Positions 10,501 to 17,808 of a stretch of DNA of 64,000 bases are shown here, in pieces. The notes under the pieces were generated by a model, which searched no databases, was not told the origin of the DNA, and saw only the letters and a program-made list of their open reading frames with translations. A program made the translations under genes and the position numbers. Numbering within the stretch: position 1 is the stretch's first letter; each line of letters begins with the position of its first letter. Origin of the DNA: Bacillota bacterium (GTDB lineage: Bacteria; Bacillota; UBA4882; UBA8346); contig JAEVYU010000023.1 in NCBI GenBank assembly GCA_023392595.1, positions 1 through 64,000 on the forward strand, written 5' to 3'.

Positions 10501-13002
10501 AAACAAAATTCCGCCCAGATAAGCGCTAATGGTCGCCGTTCCCGATTGGGTCCCTGTTGTTAAGGTAGCGGTATATTTCCCGGTGCCCTGATCGGTCACC
10601 GCACTCAAAGTGCCCAGGTTCGTACTGATCGTTACCGTTCCCCCGCTGGAATCCAAAACGTTACCATACTGGTCCTTCAGTTGAACGGTAATCACCGTGC
10701 TGGAACCACCAACTTGTATAGAATTCAAAGTGGCGCTAACCGTAGAAGTGGTGGCTGAAGCCGCTCCAGCCACATATTTAACCGTTGTTGTTTCACTCAT
10801 CGTCGTTGAAATTCCGCTTGCCACCAACTTACCGCTGATGGTGGCCGTACCAACCGGAGTGCCCGATATTAGTGCAGCGGTAAAATAACCGTCCTTTTGA
10901 TAAGTAGCCTCTGTATCGATAGTTCCCCAGCTGGTAGCTAAGGTGACATTATATCCGGCGCTATTATCTGTCAGGTTATTCCCATACTTGTCTTTTAATT
11001 GAACGATAATGGTGGTGGTAGCGCCGCCAACCGCAATCGAGTCATCCGCCGCCGTAATGGTGGAAGTAGTCGCCGAAGCCGCACCCGCTGCAAAATATAC
11101 CGTCTCCGTGTCGCTAAGCGACACTCCGTTAATTTTTCCACTGACGGTAACAGTTCCCGCTGCGGTGAACGAAGTCAAATAAGCCGTATAAGTACCGTCG
11201 CCGTTATCCGTTGCCTGACTATCGATGACGCCGAATGGATTCGCCTCCAGGGTTATGGTTACTCCACCTTCGGAGAGTATATTGCTATAGCCATCCTTCA
11301 ATTGAATTGTAATTTTGGTCTTGCTGGTACCGTCCGCCGTAAGTGAAGAATCAGCCGCCTTAATGGTGGAGGTATTGGTCGAAGCGCCTCCCGCACTAAA
11401 GACAACCGTGGCCGTTTTATCAAAATAGTCAGCCCCGATTTTGGCCTTGACGATTACCGTTCCGGAAGTCGTTGAGGAAGTTAGGCTCGCTGTATAGGTT
11501 CCATTGTTTTTATCGGCAATGGTTCCGATGGTTCCATCGGAAGCTTCAATGGTCACCGTGTCACCGCCGGAGGTTCGATAATTACCATATTGATCGATCA
11601 ACCGGACGGTGATAGTGGTCGATGTCCCTCCAACCGGAATCGAACTCAAGGCCGCACTGATTGTAGAAGTAGCAGTGGAAGCCGGGCCGGGTACAAAACG
11701 TAAAGTTTTGGTCGTGCTGATAGTCGTTCCGTCCAACGTGGCGCTAATGGTGTAAGTGCCTCCGGCAATGGTTGTGGAAGTAATGGTAGCCTGGTATTGG
11801 CCGTCAGCGAGATAACTGGTATCACTGACCGTTCCACCCGTGCAACTAATTTTGACCGTTTTATCACTCTGACTGGCCAGATTGTTCCCGTAGGCGTCAC
11901 TTAACTGAACCGTCACTGTGGCTGTACTGGTTCCATTGGCTATGATGGAACTATTGTCCACCATGAGTGTGCTCTTGTTGGCACTGGCTTCTCCCGGGAT
12001 AAAGGTGATGGTTTGGGTAGCGCCAATCGCCGTTCCGTCCAGCGTGGCGCTAATCGTATAAGGGCCTCCAGCGGTTGTTGAAGAAGTAATGGCAGCCCGG
12101 TATTGGCAATCCGTTGTATAATTAGTGCCGCTGATCGTCCCGCCCGTGCAACTGATTTTGACCGTTTTATCGCTCTGACTGGCCAGGTTGTTCCCGTAGG
12201 CGTCAATCAACTGGACCGTCACCGTGGCTGTGCTGGTTCCATTGGCTATGATGGAACGACTGTCAACCGTAAGTGTACTCTTGCCGGTACTGGCATCTCC
12301 GGCTGTAAATGTGACAACAGCGGTTCCGATTGTTGTGCTTCCCACCTTGGCCATAATCGTTGCCATGCCCGCCGTGGTTGAAGTGATGGTGGCCGTATAA
12401 ACTCCGCTGTCGTCTTCACTAATATCACCAATTGTATCAACCGTTCCCCGGCTGCCGCTGAAAGCGAGGCCGTTTTCGTCGCTGATAGCATTGCCGTAGC
12501 CGTCCTTTAAGGTCACTATGATGGTGGCTCCGCTGCTGCCGTCGATCTTCACCGGGCTGCCGCTGACCTCCACCGTACTTTGGGAACTGCTGGCATCACC
12601 CGCGTTAAAGGCAATATCGGCCGTACCGATGAGCGTCGCTCCAACCTTGGCCGTGATCGTCGCCGTACCCGCCGCGATTGAAGTGATGGTGGCCGTATAG
12701 ACTCCGCTGCCGTCTTCACTAATATCACCAATCGTATCATCCGTTCCCCGGCTGCTGGTTAAGGCGATATTTTCGCTCTGGCCCTCCAGAAGGTTCTCTT
12801 CGTCATCCCTTAACTGTAATGTAACGGTTGCACCCGAAGATCCGGCTTTGATCGAACTACTGTCGACACTGATAGTACTGTAAAGCGAACTGACCGTTCC
12901 CGCCGCTGCGGCTCCTTGCGGCAAAAGCAAGCTCAGACCGAGCGTCCCTACAAACACCCAGACAAGCCAGTTGATTCTATTTTGTTTCAGTTTTTGTTTC
13001 AT
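1519..13002 (-). CDS. Giant secreted Ig-like (Big_1) repeat protein, adhesin-like
   Basis: 3827 residues. A signal peptide of about 34 residues ends in AAAA. It is followed by about 36 repeats of 95-110 residues, each opening near (K/T)STI..., with internal QLKD.YGN and G.YTAT.TS motifs and ending in VTFTPG.A. This is the pattern of bacterial Ig-like domain 1, as in invasin/intimin arms. Repeats 31-33 are almost identical and repeats 3-4 closely similar, which indicates recent duplication. The last 90 residues are not a repeat and end in GDGFGWEMWK. No LPXTG anchor, LysM, barrel or autotransporter domain is visible. Family members form long stiff surface rods used for adhesion. This one probably depends on the barrel protein encoded just downstream. 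The start is preceded by AAGGGG. Confidence 0.9.
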   Translation of the reverse strand: MKQKLKQNRINWLVWVFVGTLGLSLLLPQGAAAAGTVSSLYSTISVDSSSIKAGSSGATVTLQLRDDEENLLEGQSENIALTSSRGTDDTIGDISEDGSGVYTATITSIAAGTATITAKVGATLIGTADIAFNAGDASSSQSTVEVSGSPVKIDGSSGATIIVTLKDGYGNAISDENGLAFSGSRGTVDTIGDISEDDSGVYTATITSTTAGMATIMAKVGSTTIGTAVVTFTAGDASTGKSTLTVDSRSIIANGTSTATVTVQLIDAYGNNLASQSDKTVKISCTGGTISGTNYTTDCQYRAAITSSTTAGGPYTISATLDGTAIGATQTITFIPGEASANKSTLMVDNSSIIANGTSTATVTVQLSDAYGNNLASQSDKTVKISCTGGTVSDTSYLADGQYQATITSTTIAGGTYTISATLDGTTISTTKTLRFVPGPASTATSTISAALSSIPVGGTSTTITVRLIDQYGNYRTSGGDTVTIEASDGTIGTIADKNNGTYTASLTSSTTSGTVIVKAKIGADYFDKTATVVFSAGGASTNTSTIKAADSSLTADGTSKTKITIQLKDGYSNILSEGGVTITLEANPFGVIDSQATDNGDGTYTAYLTSFTAAGTVTVSGKINGVSLSDTETVYFAAGAASATTSTITAADDSIAVGGATTTIIVQLKDKYGNNLTDNSAGYNVTLATSWGTIDTEATYQKDGYFTAALISGTPVGTATISGKLVASGISTTMSETTTVKYVAGAASATTSTVSATLNSIQVGGSSTVITVQLKDQYGNVLDSSGGTVTISTNLGTLSAVTDQGTGKYTATLTTGTQSGTATISAYLGGILFTDNTAGTATVTFTPGVAVKSASTITAADRSLTADGSTTTITVQLKDMYGNNLTNNSAGNTVTLSTSLGSIGAASYQTDGYFIATLKSATSTGTATIKGYLNSTEMVDTETVTYTPGPAVAGKSVISVNPTWVEVGGNKTALTVQLKDQYGNKLTTGDGMVTLTANLNGSAISAGTVDGITNNHDGTYTAFYLSAETVGTVTVSGIFEEEEIGTAATITLTPGSASAATSTINAGHTSISDGGASTKITVQLKDQFGNDLESSGGPVTMTASEGTLSTVIDNGDGTYVATLTSSTTAGVITVSGKLGSASLSDTALVDVSIGVASAVTSTITAASSWLSTDGASTTIMVKLKDVYGNALTTGGDNVTLSTSSGTITTVTDQGNGTYTATLTAGTAAMENVIITGRLKVDGTMAAMDHTAAVSFTPGAASGATSTITAGQSSAVVGGNTLNLRVQLCDQHSNKLWISGDTVTLTSSGGTIRSIANNGDGTYTAVLESSTVAGSVTISGIINASITMTDTETVVFTPGTAYAANSTISASPGSIQVGGKNSTITVQLYDEYGNKLIAGGDTVELATSGGYLSHVTDQNNGAYTATLTSLVISGTFTVGGTVKDSGTSIAIAIGTPATVTFTAADPTAASSTVSAADSAITADGISTTVITVQLKDQYGNNLTFSGGTVTMTTTAGMLSAVTDKNDGSYTATLTSSTHLETATIYASLNGMLISRSVTVDFTVGTASAATSLITASPYWIKADGSATSTITVQLRDAQGHYLTGSGGAVTLTTTAGTLSSNTMNYNSATNIYTAIITSSGTSGTATIHAFIDGKEMDNSTTVTFYGEGGGGTVTISLSASPASITADGASTSTITAQYGTTGGKTVTLTTTAGTLSSVSDNGDGTYTAILTASTTVETATIGMKVNGVFYSNTATVNFVAGETSADTSLITADKTSITANGNASAMITMELRDVYGNAATTSGTVALSTTLGSLGSVTKNADGTYSTVLTAGTQSGTAVVSGTITFSDSSVITLSNKATVYFTPGAVSLSTSTITASSSVIQAGGANTTITVQLKDTYGNNLTSGAGTVYLRVTDGSLSTVVDKNNGTYLSTLTSASKVETVTVSGSIRVAGESEETVLTDTETVDYTVGTASVNTTTITPAKKSISAGGGTTIITIQLIDAYGNLLSTDGAMVALTTSAGSITTPVYAGNGTYMATLTAAGTVGTATISGTLVLSGGSAEAITATATVKFIPAKASPVASTISVDKPSVTVGGSIATITIKLKDEYGNDLSSGGDEVTFTPSDWIVQDNTVNDAGNGTYTATLVSSDTAGIVTIQGYINGTAMTHTASIKFLPGAADKDKSTITAAASSLTVGGSSTTITVQLIDKYNNKLTGSGGTVTLTQSSGASSSLSTVTDKGDGTYTATLTSSITVGSTTISGTVTPTGTANALTIADTAAVSFTIGTPSVKTSTISASPATLTVGSSETAMITIQLADQFGNLWTASGINSSNSKVTVTISASNGAVDAVTDVGDGTYTARLTPSTTAGTVTIYGKIDGTQMVNTATVTFTPGPASPPRTVISASPSSITANGNSTSTITVQLRDQYGNNLASNDAGNVIVLYTTLGAAGSATYQKNGYFTAVLTSATTTSTATITGTLNGTAITDSETVSFTPGSVVAANAVITAATSSIQVGGATTKITVQMKDQYGNNLTASAGTVILSTTAGAISAAVDQLDGTYIATLTSSTKVETAVISGTLNGGVISDSEMVSFTAGSATATKSVILASPTTIIADGNSTTTITVQLVDSYGNYLSDKTGVSSITLASTLGTITSPIYQNNGTYRAVVTSSTGAGTATVSGTLNSTVMSNTVTLSFVAGVAAGGYSTISASPTEIKADGTSTSTITVQLKDRYGNKLTDSSNYLVALVETIGADNNSITATNKNDGTFTATIKAPTSVGAATISGTLSGTSITTQSITNTATVKFIVGSATQANSTITGSPGSITANGTSTSTITVQLKDAHGNNLTTSGGTVTLSTNAGSLTTVKDNSNGTYTATLASTTTAQTVTINGKLNGTTMTNTGTVYFVAGAVSAAKSTISISPASVTADGSTAAMIAVQLKDAYGNSLTTATDSVVLTSSRGSSDTITQASYTNGVYRALITSTLAGTATISGTINGSAITSGNATVTFTAGAVSMVNSTLTVSPTSIRADGSTTATITVQLKDSHGNALTSTSNTVVVSSSRGSNDIITQVSYTSGVYKATIKSTVAGTATISGIINGSIITSGDATVTFTPGTASAVKSTISVSPSSVKIDGTTMATITVQLKDAYGNNLISSGDTVTLSSSRGSNDAIGTVTYITGGIYTATILSTVAGTATVSGKVNGISISSGDATVTFTPGTASAIKSTISISPSSVKIDGTTTAAITVQLKDAYGNNLISSGDTVTLSSNRDGNDTIGTVNYITGGIYMATILSSVAGTATVSGKVNGISISSGNATVTFTPGTASAIKSTISVSPSSVKIDGTTKATITVQLKDAYGNNLISSGDTVTLSSSRGSSDTIGAVVYTMDGAYTAAILSTKEGTAIIRGQINGSKITTGDPTVTFTTGDASAATSKITIDNSSITANGSSTATVTVQLIDAYGNNLNTSGGVVEISCPSAVSTGAKVSDTSELGNGQYQAMITSSTKAGGPYTISAALDGAVLAATVSVTFKPDTAVIGKSTITVNPGFITADGSSTAIVTVQLIDTHGNKLTSSGGVVQISCEAGTVSATTDNSDGTYQAMITSSTKAGEYKISATLAGVSLTATARITFTPGVAVVGKSTLTISKNHILADGTSTARVTVQLIDANDNQLTSDGGTVVIASPEAIAKGATISETSYVGNGQYQAIIRSSSEISGPFVVSATLNNTALAESTLISFVAGPVMISTKITGNQLIVQVDNLAYTDMRLTIDGGAAIDKTAADGVTTFTLPTDIGIYTLKIWVYYALTDGSCVYSDPKIVFYTVRPKYIPGKGDGFGWEMWK
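2763..3664 (-). repeat. Three near-identical 300-bp tandem units inside the giant gene
   Basis: Units at about 3365-3664, 3063-3364 and 2763-3062 each encode one Ig-like domain starting with STIS(V/I)SPSSVKIDGTT. Long stretches are identical at the DNA level and the spacing is close to 300 bases. The other repeats in the gene are far more diverged, so this block is the youngest expansion and a likely site for unit gain or loss by recombination. Confidence 0.8.
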
Positions 13003-13059
13003 CCTGTTACGTTCCCCTTATTCAATCCATACTTCAACCATCCCCGATAAAAAGCTAGT

Positions 13060-13101
13060 AAAACGTTCTCTAAATAACTGCTCGATGATTGCGAACGTTT
13101 T
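13060..13101. repeat. 9-bp inverted repeat upstream of the giant gene
   Basis: AAAACGTTC at 13060-13068 and GAACGTTTT at 13093-13101 are perfect reverse complements 24 bases apart. They lie 58-99 bases upstream of the giant gene start on the minus strand, where a promoter or operator would be expected. A regulator site or a leader hairpin are both possible. Confidence 0.5.
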
Positions 13102-13106
13102 TCTTA

Positions 13107-13161
13107 AGTAGAGCGTATCTGCCCCATTTCTGATTGCCATTTATTTACGATACGCTCTACT
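13107..13161. repeat. 13-bp inverted repeat with 29-nt loop
   Basis: Arms 13107-13119 and 13149-13161 (core GAGCGTATC/GATACGCTC) are perfect. The element lies 15 bases after the stop of the OmpA-like gene and before the giant gene. No T-run follows on either strand. It could end OmpA transcription or be part of the control region of the giant gene. Confidence 0.6.
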
Positions 13162-13175
13162 CGTAATTATGGCTA

Positions 13176-15125
13176 TCAATTGGCTTGATAGATTACAATC
13201 TCCACCCGGCGGTCATTACGCCAGACGTTTTCATCGGAGCCTTGTTCAGCCTTTTCTTTGCCGTAAGCGTAAATATCGATCCGCTCTGGATTGATGCCCC
13301 CTGCTACCAAAATGGCTTTAACCGCTTCCGCACGGCCCATGGAGAGTTCAAGGTTATAGCGGACGCTGCCCCGCATATCGGTATAGCCTCCCAAAATAAT
13401 CCGCGCCTTCGGGTTCTCAAGAAGTTTCGGCAATAAGTTTTTAATGCTTCCGATTTGAGTTTCAGTAATTGTGGCCTTGGCGACATTGAAATAAACCGCC
13501 ATGAGTCTCTGGGCATTTTTTTCCGAAAACGCCACAATTTTGAAACCTTCCGGTAATTTGACCGAACGTCCGTCAGGATGGCTTATCAAAACATCATAGG
13601 ATCCTTCACTTTGATTCTTTAAATTGAAGAAACCGGTAATTTCACCCGGCTGAATCTTCACAATTTCCCCTGAAATAACGTTTCCCGACGGTCCTATCAT
13701 TTTTACCGTGGTTCCGGGTACAAAATCCGTACCCTTGAAGGTGATTAGGACCGCTCCATTGCTGAATCCTTCAGCGGTTGAAACCGAGACCTCTGGTTTT
13801 TCCGGGGAAACCGGCAATGCTTGTGGCTTAATAACAAAGGCATTGGCCATTTCACCAAATTGTCCGTCCGGATTGGTAACTTTCAGATGATAAGTTTCTG
13901 GAACGGCATTTTTTAAATCAAGGCTGCCGGACAATTGATTTTCGGAAATCCAGCTCACATTGGTGAGAGATAGTACAGTTTCTCCTGCGGTAAGAACCCC
14001 TTTAGAGTCTGGCCGGAACCCTTTCCCTTCAATAATCAGGTCTACCTGTGTGTCAGTAAAGCCGCTACCGGGAGAGACCCTGGTAACGATGGGCGCTGGA
14101 TAAGTCGCAATGGCCACCGGTGCCTGTTCTGCCGTTGGATACGGTTCCATAGCAACCGTTGCCGGAGCCTGAGACTCCTTTTTTTTCGCTTCATTTTTCG
14201 CCGGATTTGGGCCGCCAAAAAACCGGGTCCCAAAAAGGGCATAAAATCCGTACTGCTGGTATTGATGCTCTAAGAAACGGTAATCCGGATGTTCATGTCC
14301 ATCGCCGTGCAGAACCTGGTAAGAAAAACCCGATTCCAGCCACATTTGGGAATTGATCATGATCCGCATACCCCATTTTGTGCTCCAAAAATAGGCTCCA
14401 TAGGAAGTATTGGCAGTACGGCCGGGATTATCGTAGTCCCCCTTAACACGGTCGGCAACAGACAGAGCAGGAGCCAATTGAAAGTTCCCCTGAAGCATTA
14501 ACCGGTCATTGAATCTTTTCTCTCCATGAAAAAGCACTTCCACTCCGCTGTAATCACGTACTTCCAAATAACCATGCTCTTTGGCTATGAAATTATAATC
14601 AAGGAATCCGATACCCATTTGGAATTGGTCAAAAATTCCTCCCCAATTAAAACGGTAGGAAATACCTCCATCCATAACCCTATTGGTTAAAGTCCCTTTT
14701 CGATCCGCCTCTACAGATGGATCCAAGATTTCATAACCCGGATAAACAGTTAAAGCATCATAACTATTGGAATGATTAAAGTTTCCCCATAGCGACCACG
14801 GACCCCTGAAATCCATAACAACACCAAGCCCGCCCCCGAGTATGGTTGCATCATCAAATCCATTACCATCACTATCTCCATATGTAGCCTTGCCGAAATT
14901 AAATTGAAAATTTAAAGAAAGACCCGATGGGTGTTGAAAAGTATCTGAAGATTGCGGGTCCCTATCTTCATTACTTCGATAATTGTTTTTTGCCTCATTA
15001 CAAAAATTAGGTTCTCCCGGCATATCGTAATTTTCCACCAAGGCAAGCCCATTTTCCCCTTGAAATGCCAATAACAAAAATAGCGCCAATAGTCCCAACA
15101 TATTCTGCGGTTTTCTCACCATCAT
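13176..15125 (-). CDS. OmpA-family outer-membrane protein with two IPT/TIG domains
   Basis: 649 residues. An N-terminal signal peptide (MLGLLALFLLLAF) is followed by a barrel-like region to about residue 300 and a Lys/Ala/Pro-rich linker. Two IPT/TIG Ig-like domains follow (about 345-435, starting IVTRVSPGSGF, and about 443-530, starting VSVSTAEGF). A C-terminal OmpA/MotB domain (about 535-645) shows the peptidoglycan-binding pattern GYTD..G, YN..LS..RA, and NDRRVEI. The family ties the outer membrane to peptidoglycan. The IPT insertion suggests a surface-exposed or assembly role. The gene lies upstream of the giant Ig-repeat gene on the same strand but is separated from it by 173 bases with two inverted repeats. 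It is preceded by an attenuator-like leader. Confidence 0.9.
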   Translation of the reverse strand: MMVRKPQNMLGLLALFLLLAFQGENGLALVENYDMPGEPNFCNEAKNNYRSNEDRDPQSSDTFQHPSGLSLNFQFNFGKATYGDSDGNGFDDATILGGGLGVVMDFRGPWSLWGNFNHSNSYDALTVYPGYEILDPSVEADRKGTLTNRVMDGGISYRFNWGGIFDQFQMGIGFLDYNFIAKEHGYLEVRDYSGVEVLFHGEKRFNDRLMLQGNFQLAPALSVADRVKGDYDNPGRTANTSYGAYFWSTKWGMRIMINSQMWLESGFSYQVLHGDGHEHPDYRFLEHQYQQYGFYALFGTRFFGGPNPAKNEAKKKESQAPATVAMEPYPTAEQAPVAIATYPAPIVTRVSPGSGFTDTQVDLIIEGKGFRPDSKGVLTAGETVLSLTNVSWISENQLSGSLDLKNAVPETYHLKVTNPDGQFGEMANAFVIKPQALPVSPEKPEVSVSTAEGFSNGAVLITFKGTDFVPGTTVKMIGPSGNVISGEIVKIQPGEITGFFNLKNQSEGSYDVLISHPDGRSVKLPEGFKIVAFSEKNAQRLMAVYFNVAKATITETQIGSIKNLLPKLLENPKARIILGGYTDMRGSVRYNLELSMGRAEAVKAILVAGGINPERIDIYAYGKEKAEQGSDENVWRNDRRVEIVIYQAN

Positions 15126-15204
15126 TCACCGAGCCTCTTTGCTTAATAATTTCTGGGTATCCATATATCTCAACGCCGACCGAACAAAATATCTATTTTG
15201 ATAC

Positions 15205-15243
15205 AAAAAAACAGCCTTTCCCGACTGTCTCCCTGGAAACAGT
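15205..15243 (-). promoter_or_regulatory. Candidate transcription attenuator in the OmpA-gene leader
   Basis: In the minus-strand RNA an 8-bp stem with a four-base loop (15224-15243) overlaps a second, 6-bp stem with a six-base loop (15211-15228) that is followed by seven U residues (15205-15211). The second is a normal intrinsic terminator. The two stems share bases 15224-15228 and cannot form together, the layout of a terminator/antiterminator switch. The OmpA-like start codon lies 80 bases downstream. I do not recognise a known riboswitch class in the roughly 30 bases upstream. Confidence 0.55.
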
Positions 15244-15272
15244 AAGTAGCTGCTGAGGATAACGAAATCCGC

Positions 15273-15278
15273 ATTATA
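15273..15278 (-). promoter_or_regulatory. Probable -10 box for the OmpA-like gene
   Basis: TATAAT on the minus strand. It would start transcription about 30 bases before the attenuator stems, giving a leader of about 140 nt. No good -35 is visible at 16-18 bases spacing. Confidence 0.45.
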
Positions 15279-15772
15279 CAAATTACTCACTTTCATGGAT
15301 TTCTACCAAATCTCATGAACATTATGGGTGAATTAATAAAATAACTCCATTGTTTATTAACGAAGTTTTAATCCTAAAACAAATCGCCGAAATTGTCCAT
15401 TATGATAAAATGCAGGAATATTTTAGATAAATCATTCAAATTTCTCTTCTGTCAATAATATTACTTCCATTGCAACTTGTCTATTAGCAAACCGGATAGG
15501 ATTTTCCCCTTAATCAATCGATGTCATTTATCCATATGGATAACAAAAACCCCAAACAGGTCGATTCATTAACAACAAATAGCATTTTATTGCGAATATA
15601 ACTTTTTATTTGAAATTGTTATATTAAAAGACACTCCTGAAAATGATAATTTATTTTCGGACAAACAAGTTTGATAATAACAGGCAGGCCAAAGCCGAGG
15701 GATATGGAATGCAGGGATATTCGGAGCATGATTCGATTCCATTTTGAAGTGCAGGTAATCCCGAAACGGAAA
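15279..15772. other. AT-rich intergenic region
   Basis: No convincing gene. It separates the 7TM kinase stop at 15773 from the OmpA-like promoter. The short open frames here lack ribosome sites. No clear terminator for the kinase operon was found. Confidence 0.5.
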
Positions 15773-17803
15773 TCAAGGGAGAGAACAAAAAGCAGTGTGA
15801 GAATCAGGCCCAACAAGGGGCAGGCCTACCGTAAAAGTAGTTTGGCCGGGATTAGAGCTTACGATTATCCTGCCTTTGTGATGTTCTACAATCTCTTTAC
15901 AAATGGCTAAACCAATTCCCGTGCCTTCACCAACTTTTTTGGTTGTAAACAAGGGTTCAAAAATCCGGGGCAAAATAGCGTCAGGGATACCGGGGCCATT
16001 ATCGGTGAAACTAACCATAACTTCCGTTTCGTTTCGATGGACCCCGATGGCCAGTTCTCCTTTCCCTTCCATTGCTTGAATGGCATTATGGATTAAATTG
16101 GTCCAAACCTGTTGCAATTCGTCGGGATATCCCATAACAGGCGGTATATTTTCAAAATCAGTAACGGTTTTGATCCCATTTTTAATAAGATTGCCATACA
16201 TCTGTAAAACCGTTTCAACGCCCGAGCGAATATCGGTTAAAACCGGCGAATCCCTTTTCGGCTGCTCACTGTAATTCTGAAAAGCATAGACAATTTTCAT
16301 CGTTCGTTCTTGGGCTTGGATTATTGTCCGGACATCCCTGCGCTCAAGGGCTACTGTCAGGATAAACTCCAGCAAAGCCGCATCCTCTGGTTCTTGAAGA
16401 ATAGGAATCCAGCGGCTTAAATCATCAGCCAACCCCAATTTCACCATATAGCGGATAATACTATTCGGTTCATTCATACGGATAAACCCATGTTCCAGGA
16501 AGGGGGTAAGTTTCCTCAGGCCATCCCGTTCTTCACGGGTTGTCAGAAAAGGAAGGGTTTGAAGTTTCTGCAAAATTTCCAAAAACAACTCCTTACGTTC
16601 CCTGCTCATCTTATCCAAAAAAAACGGTATTTCCCGCCAAAGCAAGTCCAACGAATGAGCGATATCTTCAGCATTGGTTTTCATGATAGTTAACGGCAGG
16701 TTTAATTCTTGAGTAATATTGGAAGCCAATTTACACAAAACCGCCATTTTTTCGGCATGAAGCCTGTAGCTTTCCGTTTGTTTCTGACCGGTCACATCAC
16801 TTAAGATGAGAATTTTTCCAATGGGTTCCCTGTTATCCGATAAAGCCACGGATAGTTGGGAATGAATATATTTCAAGTCTCTTCCGTCGCCCATAGAAAA
16901 TTCGTTACATTCCTGGTTATCCAAAACCTGATCAATCAAAACTGGCTTTTGTTGAAAAACCTCTGTAACATTCCATCCTATGGAAGAATTCTTCAACTCC
17001 GGGAACATACTCTGGGCGGCATGGTTAAAATCGATTACCCGATATCGGACATCAACCACCAGAACTCCATCCCGCATAGTTTCAAACATTTTATCCCGGG
17101 CGATTGGCGATAAGTCGAATAACCGATAACGGAACAATCCCACCCCAACAACCAAACCAGTCAACAAAAAACTAAAAGGATTTAAATCCAGTCCCCAGGG
17201 ACTGAGGCCCAATACAAAAAAAGTATAACCGATCCAGGGAATAAAAGAACCTATCATCAGAAGATTGATTTGTTTGCAAAACAGCGGAATCATTCGTTCC
17301 CTAATCTGCAAAAAAATAATATCTCCGGCTAAGACGCTTAAAATCAAATAGGCAAGATTGATCCAATACCAGAGCCCTCTTTGAATGGTTGTTACCAACA
17401 AATTGCCATGTTTGACAAATGTCAAATGGGAATAAAAAAGATGGTGCAGGTCATTGGTGAGATAGATCACCAAATTGGTTGTGGAAAACAAAAAAAGAAC
17501 CATATAGACCCATGGCTTAATGGGTCTTTCCAGGCCCGCATAATCAGTGGTAATCGCAATCCAGAAAAAGGGTATAAAAGTAATTCCCAGGTATTGAAAA
17601 CTGAGACATAATTTAGCTTGTGGAATTGTATTTCCGGCAAGTTCAAAAGCATATCCCAAGGAATAGATCATCATCGCGATCATCAGACCAAAAAAGCCTT
17701 TCGCCCCGGGTTGCCGCCGCCGCTGATAAATAAACAAAGCCAGTATACCATTGACAATACTGATGATTAGCGTAAGAACCGCCGCCAAATGATTCCATTG
17801 CAT
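15773..17803 (-). CDS. 7TM-PAS sensor kinase homologue with Gln at the phospho-acceptor site
   Basis: 676 residues. Residues 1-225 form about seven membrane spans (histidine-kinase 7TM N-terminal type). A PAS domain covers about 236-345. The H-box region reads SNITQELNLPL, with Gln365 where the acceptor His should be. About 120 helical residues separate it from the second dimerisation helix (about 495-512). A complete HATPase domain follows: N-box NLIHNAIQA (Asn573), DNGPGIP, and GEGTGIGLA. The ATP-binding half looks intact but the protein cannot phosphorylate itself in the usual way. It starts 5 nt after the REC-PAS-PucR gene, so they are co-transcribed. Its paralogue at 19618-21165 aligns without gaps up to residue 365 and has His there. 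Confidence 0.88.
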   Translation of the reverse strand: MQWNHLAAVLTLIISIVNGILALFIYQRRRQPGAKGFFGLMIAMMIYSLGYAFELAGNTIPQAKLCLSFQYLGITFIPFFWIAITTDYAGLERPIKPWVYMVLFLFSTTNLVIYLTNDLHHLFYSHLTFVKHGNLLVTTIQRGLWYWINLAYLILSVLAGDIIFLQIRERMIPLFCKQINLLMIGSFIPWIGYTFFVLGLSPWGLDLNPFSFLLTGLVVGVGLFRYRLFDLSPIARDKMFETMRDGVLVVDVRYRVIDFNHAAQSMFPELKNSSIGWNVTEVFQQKPVLIDQVLDNQECNEFSMGDGRDLKYIHSQLSVALSDNREPIGKILILSDVTGQKQTESYRLHAEKMAVLCKLASNITQELNLPLTIMKTNAEDIAHSLDLLWREIPFFLDKMSRERKELFLEILQKLQTLPFLTTREERDGLRKLTPFLEHGFIRMNEPNSIIRYMVKLGLADDLSRWIPILQEPEDAALLEFILTVALERRDVRTIIQAQERTMKIVYAFQNYSEQPKRDSPVLTDIRSGVETVLQMYGNLIKNGIKTVTDFENIPPVMGYPDELQQVWTNLIHNAIQAMEGKGELAIGVHRNETEVMVSFTDNGPGIPDAILPRIFEPLFTTKKVGEGTGIGLAICKEIVEHHKGRIIVSSNPGQTTFTVGLPLVGPDSHTAFCSLP

Positions 17804-17808
17804 TATTC

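Noticed and set aside
2095..12740. Many open frames of 60-185 codons on the plus strand, and out-of-frame minus ones, within the giant gene
   Set aside because: They are shadows of the repetitive, GC-biased coding sequence. They lack ribosome sites and show the same low-complexity pattern from repeat to repeat.
1519..13002. CRISPR-like periodic repeats
   Set aside because: The period is about 290-330 bases and the units are translated Ig-like domains, so this is a protein repeat and not a CRISPR array.
15205..15278. Known cyclic-di-GMP or other named riboswitch upstream of the OmpA-type gene
   Set aside because: The conserved core sequences of the classes I know are not present. Kept only as an unclassified attenuator candidate.
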